From assembly GCA_002751075.1 (NCBI GenBank), contig NAOQ01000261.1, positions 20,809 to 37,635 of the forward strand: a stretch of 16,827 nt of DNA. Direction: 5' to 3'. The translations under genes and the position numbers were made by a program. Below the pieces are notes generated by a model. That model worked only from the letters and a program-made list of their open reading frames with translations. It ran no database searches and had not been told where the DNA came from. The DNA is from Ichthyophonus hoferi (Eukaryota; Opisthokonta; Ichthyosporea; Ichthyophonida; Ichthyophonidae). Shown here one piece after another: positions 1 through 8,849 of the stretch (its first letter is position 1; every line of letters begins with the position of its first letter).

Positions 1-55
<55 letters not shown>
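1..55. repeat. (AAT)n trinucleotide microsatellite
   Basis: An uninterrupted AAT/TAA trinucleotide run of about 18 units opens the window. It lies in what is read as an intron, or sequence upstream, of the GATD1-like gene. Confidence 0.97.
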
Positions 56-56
<1 letters not shown>

Positions 57-312
57 CAATAATTACAATAATAGCACAAAAGATACTGTAACTCTAACAG
101 TAATAATTATATCTATAATTACAGCAGCAAACAAATTACACGGAATTTTAACCTTTAATTTCAAGGTTAAAATTTATGTTTAAATATAACAAATCACTGT
201 CCATATGCATATATATTGATAGTAGAACCATCGTTACTTAACTTTTAAAATTAAATTAAAACATTATATTTTAATATAATAACTTCTCAACTGTCTTTGC
301 CTATAATTCCAG
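56..312 (+). other. AT-rich intron (3' part) upstream of first visible GATD1 exon
   Basis: The stretch has no credible reading frame. It ends in a pyrimidine-rich acceptor with AG at 311-312, and a second possible AG at 315-316. It is interpreted as the end of an intron whose 5' exon lies outside the window. Confidence 0.6.
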
Positions 313-2486
313 CCAGCCAATACGCAACACTATTACTACCCAATAGTCCTGGAGCACTGTGGGATCTATCTGATTGTGGTGACTTGGGCCAGATTGTTTT
401 TGATTTTATTCATCACAACAGTAAGCCTTCATATGTGTTATGGTTATTATCTCCTATATATACATATATGTCTTTATATCTCTGATACCAATAATTAAAA
501 TCTACATTTTAAATTAATATAATCTCATAACCCTTTTATACAATAAAACTCAGCAGCAAAATCCAATTTTAATATATATACAGGACATGTCTATACTATA
601 TTGTACTGGGTTGCGGTCCTTTTGTTTTGCTTTTAATTTGTAGGTTGGGTATATACCAGTTTTTATTACTTCTGCTTATTTGTTTAGGGTTTGTTTAGGT
701 GTTTTTTATAGTATGTAGTGGTTAAAATATAGTGTATAGGTATGCAATCAAGGGTGAGAATGTGGTATAATAATTAATATTACAAGGCTAATTGAAAATA
801 ATGACAATAATGAGCTTAAGAAAGAAGGGGTACTATATGGTACTGACAACACACCAATGAGATTGTGGGAAGAGATTTTTTATTTATTTTTATTGGATAT
901 TATCAAGGAGGGTACACTAGTAGAATCATGCTATTGGACGATTAGTTTTTAATATGATCTCTTATTTTGACATTTTAATCCATTTTATTCCAGTAGCATG
1001 ATTGGTTATTGCTTTTATGTGTGTATAGTTGGCATATTAGTTGTTGTTGGGTAGCAATAGACATCACTGGGGGAAATATGGAGTGAAGATAGGGTAGCTG
1101 TTTTAAAAAGGGTTTTGATTGGTTACAAACTTTAAAGATTGATTGGATGGCAGTGGATGAGTGAAATGATCTTTGGGGTTATGATGAACTATATATATAC
1201 TACAAACCCTATGCTCTTTCCCACCTTTCTATTTTATCCAATCATACCTTAACCTTCTTAACCTTATACGGTATATAGAACCTATCTGTGCTGTAGGGGG
1301 AGGAGTTAGTGGTCTATTTTCATCGAATACAGACGATTGTGATTGGCCACTGGCTGGATATTGCATAACAGGGGTAAGTGTACATTGCTAGTATATACTA
1401 GGCACTGGTCTGGTTGTCTATATATAGATATATTTACCTACACATACTATCCATCATACTTATGCCCATAACAATCTATGTTACTATTAACTTCACCATA
1501 GACCTTTAGATATATGCATATACTATACACCTTCACTTTACTATACATATATGTCTATTCTTATACATTACGTTAAACGTTTCTCTTTACGATGAAGTGG
1601 TAAGTATGTATGGTAGTTGGATGATGTGGCTTGATGTGTAAGTGTGTGAGTAACTTGTATAAGGAGAAGAAAGGAGAGGAGAGGGAAAGTATATATATAT
1701 ATAGTCAGGTTGTTTGAAATGATAAATACTACATGGTACATGGAACACCTGAATCATATAAGATAGAATTTGTATTGACTACGCTCTTATATGATATATC
1801 TATATGCAGTTAACCCTCTATGAACAAGCCCAACAAAATTTATTTGAAGACTGTCCTGTAATAATTGAGGATGTTGTGAAGGAGAAGGGTGGAGTGTTTA
1901 GCGGTATGGTACATTTCTTTCAGCTCTTTTCTCTTTCCTCTTTCTCATGTTATGTTATATTATACTGTATTGTGTTGTATTGTATTGTATTGTATTGTAT
2001 TGTATTGTATTGTATTGTATTATATTATATTATATTAAAGTTGAAAACACAAACACATCTTTAATTCTTTTTATATGTTTTTTGATTTTTATTGGAATAA
2101 ATTATGAGAAGCAAAGGACATCTATTATGTTTCACAATTAAACAAATGGGCTTATTGCATTTTTCCATTGTTTGTATTGTACCATTGCGTGTATTATAAA
2201 TGGGGATGTAGGATACCATAATATATTTGAGAGACATATTTACTATTATGATTATTAGAGTAATTATTGAAACAGAAATAATTAAGTATATCTGTTTGTT
2301 CTCAACCTTAGTAATATTTTAATGCTGTGATTTTAGTGAATAATATTATTTAATACCACAGGGAGCACAGTAGACAGTGGCCATGTATCGATCGATCGGT
2401 GTGTTATTACTGGTCAAAATGATAACTCCACTTTGACTGCCATACAAAACCTTATACTTCTATACCGTACACGAAGAAATCGGTAG
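313..2486 (+). CDS. GATD1: GATD1-like glutamine amidotransferase-like class 1 domain protein (DJ-1/PfpI fold), 3' part
   Basis: Four exons are visible: 313-420, 1279-1373, 1810-1903 and 2362-2486 (stop TAG 2484-2486). All introns are GT-AG and the phases match (1, 0, 1). The first exon could instead begin at 317. The joined reading gives about 140 residues that follow human GATD1 (formerly PDDC1) through to its C-terminus: LLLPNSPGALWDL in the first exon, KPICAVGGGVSGL with the candidate nucleophile-elbow Cys in the second, CPVIIEDVVKEKGGVFS in the third, and VITGQNDNSTLTAIQNL in the last. The last motif is the typical DJ-1/PfpI C-terminal strand and helix. The N-terminal third, including the start, lies left of the window. 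The family has a class I glutamine-amidotransferase-like fold, but human GATD1 has no settled reaction, so none is assigned. The position after CAVG that I recall as His in human is Gly here. The elbow Cys suggests a catalytic or redox-sensitive site, which is inference. Confidence in the family is high; confidence in the exact first exon edge is moderate. Confidence 0.88.
421..1278 (+). other. GATD1 intron, 858 bp
   Basis: The donor is GTAAG at 421. The acceptor is TATATAG ending at 1278, with a weak pyrimidine tract. The sequence is AT-rich and I see no further exon or repeat family in it. The splice joins a single base to two bases to make the Lys codon before PICAVGG. Confidence 0.7.
1374..1809 (+). 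other. GATD1 intron, 436 bp
   Basis: The donor is a perfect GTAAGT at 1374 and the acceptor ends in TATGCAG at 1809. The sequence is AT-rich, with a short (TA)n run near 1691-1702 and a purine-rich patch just before it. No gene is seen. Confidence 0.75.
1904..2361 (+). other. GATD1 last intron, 458 bp, with pentanucleotide satellite
   Basis: The donor is GTATGG at 1904 and the acceptor is CCACAG ending at 2361. The intron carries a TGTAT pentanucleotide array (1965-2036). Frames running through the array are low-complexity artefacts and not genes. Confidence 0.75.
1965..2036. repeat. (TGTAT)n pentanucleotide microsatellite
   Basis: A run of TGTAT/GTATT units, about twelve or more, decays at its right end into TATAT units. 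It lies inside the last GATD1 intron. The same pentamer recurs inside a squalene monooxygenase intron at 14849-14873. Confidence 0.95.
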
Positions 2487-2535
2487 ATTGGATTCACTAT
2501 AGGTTGTTGATTTGGAAGAATAATAGCATTTGAAT

Positions 2536-2750
2536 TTTGATCTTGATCTTAATCTAAATCCTAATCTTGATATTGATAGTGATCTTACTCTTAATCTTGA
2601 CATTGATAGTGATCTTAATCTTAATCTTGATATTGGTAGTGATCGTAATCTTAATTTTGATATTAGTAGTGATCCTTCACTTAATATTGATATTAGTAGT
2701 GATCCTTATCTTAATCTTGATATTGATAATGATCTAAATCGTAATCTTAA
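2536..2750 (+). repeat. 30-bp-period tandem repeat (degenerate), open as a 10-residue repeat
   Basis: At least six units of about 30 bp are visible, of the form CTTAATCTTGATATTGATAG plus ten more bases. Because the unit is a multiple of three, the + strand stays open and would read as an Asn/Leu/Asp/Ile/Ser decapeptide repeat (NLDIDSDLNL type). It begins about 50 bp after the GATD1 stop and in a different frame. It has no ATG start and no recognisable domain, so it is called a minisatellite and not a gene. Similar debris continues right of the transposon at about 3727-3772, so the array was split by that insertion. Confidence 0.85.
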
Positions 2751-3038
2751 TTTACAGGGGTTTCCGAAAATAAATGAACCTTTTGAATATGAAAATAAAT
2801 GAAACTTTTGAGTATGAAAATAATCAAAAACCAAAATAGAATAATAAAGAAGAAATTGAAAGAAATGTACTTTTTTTCTATCTTCATTAGAGGAATTGTA
2901 TTTTTTACGTACACTTCTTATAAATTTTGAAGAAAAAAAATATTATTCCTGAAACGAAAAAAGAGAATAGTTGGACAATCCTTTAATTGTGTGATGTCTC
3001 CTTTGCTGTAAATCTTCATTTACTTGCCCGCATCCCAC

Positions 3039-3308
3039 ATTCTCCTATATAAATTGCAGAATGTTATAGTTGGGGTTGAATTGAAATCATTAAGGCTTCT
3101 TTGGATGTAAATTTTCATTGTTTCTCTTGTAATAGCAACGGGCCTATAGATATGAATTTTGCTTTTCAATAACCCGAGTACGTTTTCAATCCGGTTCGGT
3201 TCTGGTGAGTATCACGGAAAATTCAAGAACGTGATAGAATTGGCCATCAACAAATCTTCAACTTTATGACAATGATGAAACCTCACATTGTCCATCACTA
3301 GGACTGTA
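3039..3308 (-). pseudogene. Transposase C-terminal fragment, left arm (DD34E, IS630-Tc1-mariner)
   Basis: Read from 3308 downward on the minus strand, the fragment gives VLVMDNVRFHHCHKVEDLL, then YSPEPNRIENVLGLLKSKIH, and ends near MWDAGK with a TAA at about 3039. MDN carries the second catalytic Asp and RIEN the catalytic Glu, 34 residues apart, which is the DD34E spacing. One in-frame stop falls just before the YSP motif. The first catalytic Asp and the DNA-binding domain are absent. Confidence 0.8.
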
Positions 3309-3510
3309 TTTGCCATCATGCTCACTAGAACTGAACCCGATTAAAAACGTATTCGAGTTATCAAAAAGTAAGAGTCATACCCATAGGCCAGTTGCTAATA
3401 CAAGGAAAACAAAGCAAAATTACGTCCGCAGAAGCTTTGATAATTTCAACTCAAGCCCAACTATAGCATTCTGCACTTTTTATAGAAAAATGTGGAAAAA
3501 AAGTGAATGA
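3309..3510 (+). pseudogene. Transposase C-terminal fragment, right arm (inverted copy)
   Basis: The plus-strand frame reads LPSCSLELNPIKNVFELSKS and continues to FYRKMWKKSE with a stop at 3508-3510. It matches the C-terminal part of the left-arm fragment in opposite orientation. The catalytic Glu position reads Lys (NPIKN where IEN is expected), so this copy would be inactive even if complete. There is no upstream part of the domain in this arm. The ATG at its start is incidental. Confidence 0.78.
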
Positions 3511-3726
3511 AGGTTTAAATGGGGCATTACACAAATAAAGATTTTTCCAACTATTCCTTCTTTTTTTTCTTGAATAACCTTTTTTTCTTCAAAAAATTAT
3601 AAGAAATGTATGTAAGAATACAATTTCTCTAGTAAAAATAGCAAAAGTACAAATTTCTTCCAATTTCCTCTTTATCATTCTATTTATTTTTGGGATATTT
3701 TCATTTACTTTCGGGAACCCCTGTAA

Positions 3727-4101
3727 ATATTAAAGCTAATCTTAATTTGGATCTTACCACTAATCTTAAAATGAATGAATTGAACTTATACATTGACTAG
3801 TGTGACATCTTGAGATATACAAAAGTGATTCCTATTTATATCTGACCAATCGGGCACTGTCAAGTATAACTGTATAACACTTAGTTTTAATAAATCAATA
3901 ATAGGCTATGAATGTCTAATTAATTGATATTAATCAGATTATATGTAATCTTTACATGGTATGATATATTCAAAAAGTACAAAAAGGTATCTGGCTGTGA
4001 CAAAAGTGTCCTCTTGTTGTGATGCAGTTATGCTAAATAAAGTTTATTTTCTATAATGTACTTTTCTACGCAGTTGTTGCTTCCATCCATAATGACTACT
4101 C
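3727..4101. other. Intergenic, AT-rich; repeat debris at left edge
   Basis: The first ~45 bases (about 3727-3772) resemble the 30-bp repeat left of the transposon (AATCTTAATTTGGATCTTAC). Beyond that I see no gene, RNA or repeat that I can name. Confidence 0.5.
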
Positions 4102-4803
4102 ATGATGAGCGGAGCTTCATTGGATAAATATATTGAATGTAATAAAATCTACCAATGGTGAGTCCTATACATCCAATCCATAACTATAAATAATAATATT
4201 TTTGATTGACTACGGGGAAACCAAGTTAAGCTACTCTTAATATTCTTTTTTAACACCTATTTTACACTGCATGAGCCTTGTTACTAATTTTATAGTAAAA
4301 ATTTGAGGCATTTTATCACAAATATTTGTATTTGATATTAAATTAAAAGACCGAGGAAACTGGTTTAACAAGGAAAAATGCCTATTTATAGGCCAGGGTG
4401 GAATTTTGTGTCGATTTCAGTATGTGTAATTATAGTTTTCTCATCCATGTTCAGGGAGGCAGCCGACTACTGCAAACCGAATATTTAGGATATAAACTGT
4501 ACAGCCTTTATTCAGTATCACTACAGAATGAAGAGTCCTCAATCTGTCACAGTCAAAACGTTGTTAGACTTTCTCGATATAGCAATTCATACATAGAATG
4601 CTTTGGAATACATCATTAATTAATTAGATAATCACAAATGTAGTTACTTTGCCTGTGTTGTATACGTAGGCATATTTGATGTTTTGTTCTTTTGGAACAA
4701 ATTTAAATTGAGTTTCAGAGTATACTTGAAGAGAGAAAATACCACTGCGGGAGGAAGTCTGTTACCATTTAATAAAAATTGTCAATGACGAGGAAGAACT
4801 GCT
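4102..4803 (+). other. Weak traces of coding sequence, possibly a decayed gene
   Basis: Three pieces stand out as less AT-rich than their surroundings. At 4102-4157 an ATG ATG start (MMSGASLDKYIECNKIYQ) runs into a good GTGAGT donor. At 4456-4619 there is a 54-codon frame starting GGSRLLQTEYLGYKLYS after a TTCAG acceptor and ending in TAA. At about 4720-4803 a purine-rich segment lies between a TTTCAG acceptor and a strong GTAAGC donor, but no single frame crosses it. Phases do not join 4157 to 4456. I recognise no domain. The region could be a pseudogene, an unrecognised lineage-specific gene or chance. Confidence 0.2.
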
Positions 4804-5325
4804 GGTAAGCATCATGTTTTAAGCTATGTTAGGGTATCTTGATCCCTTGAAATCCTCTACTATTTCCTTTCTCCTATTATAATTGGCCGATGAAGGAAGG
4901 GAAATTTTTCTCAGTTGAGAAATGATTTACAATTTATTTACGTGGTATCATTAACTTCAACGCTGCCTATATTACTAACTTTTGGTCAAAAAATAGCACA
5001 TAATTCCAGATTTTCTCGTTATTACAACCGGCTCTAAATTTTAATAATTGTAATGGTACAAATGGATATGTACGTAAATACTCGACTATATTTTAATATA
5101 TATATATAAAAATAAAAATAATAGAATTAGATCAGAGGTTCGTAACTAGCACTTTATGCCGAGCTTATGCTGCGCTTTGTGCTGTGTGCTGATATAGAAT
5201 TCCTAACTTTTTCTCATAAAATATCAACCAAATAACGAAGTGATAAATAAAGGGTAGTGAAGACAGGACGGAACATAGTAACCGCACTCTCTCTCACATA
5301 CCTATTAATATATATACCCACATAC
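4804..5325. other. AT-rich intergenic region and presumed kinase promoter
   Basis: There is no reading frame of note. The region includes a TATATATATA run near 5097-5107. The final ~80 bases before the short upstream frame are CT- and CA-rich. The promoter role is inferred only from its position upstream of the kinase. Confidence 0.35.
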
Positions 5326-5364
5326 ATGGCCAAGTCTAACGACTCAACGGTTACACAACGCTAA
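5326..5364 (+). promoter_or_regulatory. Short upstream ORF in the kinase leader
   Basis: ATG at 5326, with G at +4, opens a 12-residue frame (MAKSNDSTVTQR) that stops at 5362-5364. It ends 81 bp before the kinase ATG. If transcription starts upstream of it, it could damp kinase translation. No transcript start is visible in the sequence. Confidence 0.3.
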
Positions 5365-5445
5365 ATATGATTAACATCAACCTTTTACCATATCATCTTG
5401 ACTTTTCTCACCTTGACCTCTCCTCTCCCCTTCACTTCATTCATC

Positions 5446-7924
5446 ATGAGTATGCACAATAAAGGACTGTGCCCAATATTAGCCGTAAAATATCTTCAAT
5501 GTCAAGACAAAGATAACTCAAGCACTACAGACCAATATAGTCTACCTCTTACTACCTTTGTACGATCGGAACATGGAAGCCTTCATGACCAAGACTATGC
5601 GGACAGCTACACCCCTGCTATTAAGTCACTTACAGACCTGAAAGATTATACGCCTTTAACCCCTTTTACTGCCAATGTTAATGATTATCATGTTTTGAGG
5701 GAAATGTGTAAAGGGGGATCTTCTACAATATATCTAGGTCTCCATATACCTTCCAAGAAGGAGGTAGGTTGTTACCAGTGATATTGCATTAATTCCGAGT
5801 GCTTTTCCTCTCGCCAATATCTCTATCTAGGATAGTTATAGTATAAAGTATCTTCACAAACATGCCCCATTATCTTACTTACCTATCTCACATAGTCCGT
5901 GTCTTCTGTGCATTTCCTAGGTATAGCAATTTCAATCAAGCAAAAGACGCAACAATATATTATCTTTAATACAGACATATATGTGCGAAGGTATATTAGA
6001 AATTATAATTTTATTTATATTAGTATTTATATTCATTCCTATTTATATTATCATTCATATTTTAATATATAAAATATTATTTGCTTACCCACAACTGCCA
6101 CTACTATCGCAAAAGTACCCCATATATAAAAACCCAAGTATCCAAAAACCCAAGCAGAAATAAAAACATACACATATACATATACTCAAAAAAATATGCA
6201 TACAAAATATAACTACATATACACAGAAATACAGAAACATGCTTCCTCTCTCTCTCTATGTTCTCCTTACCCTCTCCCTCTGTCCCTAGGTAATTATTAA
6301 GATACAGAGTAAACGTACAAGGCCTCGTAGTGCAGTGACCAATGAAGTGTTAATATGCGCCCAGTTATCCCATCCTTCCCTGATGACATTACTAGCGACA
6401 ATGGAATTACCTGATAAATATGTCATGGTAGATGCACATGTTATCACATTAAGATGTTGGGAGGCGTAGTTATGTTATAAAGAATATTTTTATTTATTTA
6501 TTTATTTATTTTTATTTTTTGCCCTTGCTTCTTTCACCTTTCTTTTCCCAGTTTATAAGTGATGTGTTATATGTATTATATATACGATGCCCACCAAGCG
6601 ACAAAGAGTATATATATACAATCCCTATAATCTAGATTAAAAACATTTCCATCTTCCTCCAGCTTACCTTGCCCTGTTCAATTAGTATTATATAACAAAA
6701 ATAGAAGTCCACGGAGTATATACAAATGAAAGCATTATAATACACTCATATATATATATATGAATGAATGACAAGCTAGATATGAAGAGAGTTGATAGCG
6801 ATGAAAAGTGTTGGCATTGTTGCAACCATATATATAATAATATAGTTACTAAGCGAATAAATGATAGAAATATATACCACTGCTATCTTCCAAGCTCTAA
6901 TACATCTACATATTGCAGGTATGTGAACACATAGGCAATCAAGACCTTCTGGAGCTGATTAGAGGAGGATTCCATTTCTCCAAGACTACAGCATTACTCT
7001 ATATGTACCAGTTGGCATCTGGATTACATTACTTGCACGCTAAGAATATTGTACATAGAGATATTAAACCGGATAACTGTGTATTAGGTATGCATGTATG
7101 TATGTATGTTAATCTTGTATTCCTAATCCCATTCCTTTCAATACAATGAAGCCCACCTTAGCCATTCTCAAATCCATTATTACTAGTGACCTTTTCATAA
7201 TAATTGCATTCTTATCCACTCTATCCTCCTCACAGACAGAGCTGCCAATACTATGAAACTGATAGACTTTGGAACATCCCAATGTTTAGATCTAGGAGAG
7301 CCACAAGGATTGGTTGGGTCCATTCCATACATGGCGCCAGTATGTATTTATTAAGTATTTCCTGTGTAGTTACATTGTCTCTCTTTACCTTATTATGTGT
7401 TTAATGATCCATAGTATGGATAATTACTACACATTTCATTTGAACTGGGTATATTTTTCTAATAATTTACTATCATGCATAATCCATGTGTTACAATATG
7501 TCGTATTATATTCCAGTTGATACATCTACATCCCTATGACTTGCAAACGATACCCTCTCCGCTATGTCACCCTCTAACCTTTTTTACCTTTTATCCTTAT
7601 TACCAGGAACTAGTAAAGGATCTATCAGATCAACACATCATTCACAAACCTAGCCTCTCAGATATAGACTGGAAGGCTGTGGATATATGGGCTCTAAGCC
7701 TAGTCTGCCTATTACTATGTACAGGGAGGATCCCTTGGAGCCGTGCCTGTGCCACCACCAATCGAGAGTATTCTAGGTTTTTGTCCCAAGGACCTATACA
7801 ACCTATATGGATGGGTACACCTCCGGATCTGTTGCCTTTATTTGTGGCTATGTTACACGTAGATCCTTTCTGCAGGCCTGGTATAGGGCTGGTTAAAAAT
7901 ACATTACAGAAATATGTAGTATAG
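5446..7924 (+). CDS. Serine/threonine protein kinase, five exons, complete
   Basis: Exons 5446-5763, 6290-6427, 6919-7087, 7236-7339 and 7607-7924 join in phase (0, 0, 1, 0) to 348 residues. ATG 5446 is chosen because it is the first ATG in frame and has A at -3; the frame extends upstream only through non-ATG codons. Residues 1-80 are a Ser/Thr-rich leader with no domain I recognise. The kinase domain then fills the rest: Gly-rich loop CKGGSSTIYLG (88-98), VIIK with Lys110, candidate helix-C Glu125, HRDIKPDN with catalytic Asp200 (198-205), DFG at 219-221, GSIPYMAPE (236-244), VDIWAL with Asp269, and CRPG near the end. All catalytic residues are present, so it should be active. Lys at Asp+2 of the catalytic loop and GS..YMAPE indicate Ser/Thr specificity. 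The domain ends almost at the C-terminus, with no signal peptide or membrane segment. About 18 residues between APE and the helix-F segment look longer than usual. I cannot place it in a named subfamily; substrate and partners are unknown. Confidence 0.9.
5764..6289 (+). other. Kinase intron 1, 526 bp
   Basis: The donor is GTAGGT at 5764. The acceptor is a long CT-rich tract (about 6241-6287) ending CCTAG at 6289. It splits the kinase between the Gly-rich loop and the VIIK lysine. The open frame near 5981-6163 is Ile/Tyr-rich low complexity and not a gene. Confidence 0.8.
6428..6918 (+). other. Kinase intron 2, 491 bp
   Basis: The donor is GTAGAT at 6428 and the acceptor is TATTGCAG ending at 6918. 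It contains a TTTA tetranucleotide run at 6488-6520 and a short (TA)n near 6751-6760. No gene is seen. Confidence 0.8.
6488..6520. repeat. (TTTA)n microsatellite
   Basis: A short tetranucleotide run inside kinase intron 2. Confidence 0.8.
7340..7606 (+). other. Kinase intron 4, 267 bp
   Basis: The donor is GTATGT at 7340 and the acceptor is TTACCAG ending at 7606. It interrupts the APE motif exactly between Pro243 and Glu244. Open frames crossing it run through intron sequence. Confidence 0.85.
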
Positions 7925-8849
7925 TATAGAGTATGAGTGTGTGTTTTTTATTTCCTGGTCATCATTTTTACGTTCTTTTTCCATTGAACGAAGTACTATT
8001 ATATATTCTGTGCTATCTTGGGCTGGAGATAACGTAGAAAGAAACCAGATAGTTATATAGATTAATCCTGTATTATTGTTGGTTACCCGTTGCATTTGAG
8101 GCCAGCTAATATGTGGTAGTCATTAGTAGATATTTTTAAAAAAAATTAGTTTATTCTTCTCTCTCGCGCTGTATTTTTATTTTGTGAAGCATTGTATCAG
8201 CAATTATCCGAAGAGTGAAGAGATTGAAATTGTTGACAAGTTTTCGTGCTATAATTATTCTACCAAGTTTCCCTTTTTGTTTTTTTAGCGGAACCTCTAC
8301 ATCATTAAAAATTGAACTGTATATTATTATCCAATGAAATTATTTACATAACATTTCAATAAGAAACAAGATAGGTGGCTTTTTTATTAAAAACTTATAA
8401 ATCATTAAAAACAAGAATGTATTTGTCATTGAAAGATATACATGGAAATATGCTGTTATCTTATTCTTACCATCAAGAACTTTACTAAATAATGAAAGTA
8501 ACAACTGACAAAATAAAGCAATACACTACTACTTATTTATCAGTATTTCCTTTTCAGAGAAGATTTTTCAATAAATCAAAAAACAACATTCAAAGGAAAG
8601 TTATACACCATTTGACAATTTTCTTTTATAATTTATGCAGAAGCATATATAAAACAATAACAGATAATAAAATAGCACTTTCATCATGTCATTGACGTCC
8701 TGTTGTTGTTTGATAATGGGAGAAAGCATAGTAGATATCTTTAACATTGACGTAGTAAGTTTTCAGTTAATTAAATATATACTCTATCTACTCAAATATT
8801 ATAATGTTATGTTAATTAAAATTTGATATTTGAGATCAAAACGTAACTA
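7925..8849. other. AT-rich intergenic region and presumed kinase 3' UTR
   Basis: I see no gene here. A canonical AATAAA lies at 8512-8517, about 590 bp past the kinase stop. It may or may not be the one used. Short frames in both directions are low-complexity AT-rich readings. Confidence 0.45.

Larger units (their letters stand above)
2755..3723. mobile_element. Fold-back derivative of a Tc1/IS630-type (DD34E) DNA transposon
   Basis: The 969-bp element is flanked by TA on both sides (2753-2754 and 3724-3725), the target duplication expected for the IS630-Tc1-mariner superfamily. Its ends are inverted repeats beginning CAGGGGTTTCCGAAAATAAA on the left and CAGGGGTTCCCGAAAGTAAA on the right when read inward. 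The similarity continues far inside: the left arm (2755 to about 3218, minus strand) and the right arm (about 3309-3723, plus strand) each encode the transposase C-terminus, followed by the same 3' flank and terminus. About 90 bp of single-copy sequence lies between them. The arms differ at roughly one base in five by eye, so the structure is old or was built from two diverged copies. It has no 5' half of a transposase and cannot be autonomous. Confidence 0.85.

Noticed and set aside
1804-2141. Two overlapping plus-strand frames of 64-86 codons rich in Tyr, Leu, Ile and Val
   Set aside because: They run from a real GATD1 exon into, or lie within, the TGTAT pentamer array of the intron; the repetitive residues are microsatellite translation.
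5981-6163. 60-codon hydrophobic frame that could pass for a membrane peptide
   Set aside because: It lies inside kinase intron 1 and is Ile/Tyr-rich because the DNA is ATT/TAT-rich; splice phases on both sides are satisfied without it.
7204-7520. Plus-strand frames overlapping kinase exon 4 and intron 4
   Set aside because: They are out of frame with the DFG/APE-bearing exon and cross its splice donor.
8492-8695. 67-codon plus-strand frame rich in Lys, Thr, Asn and Ile
   Set aside because: The composition is that of background AT-rich DNA, and there is no splice or domain support.
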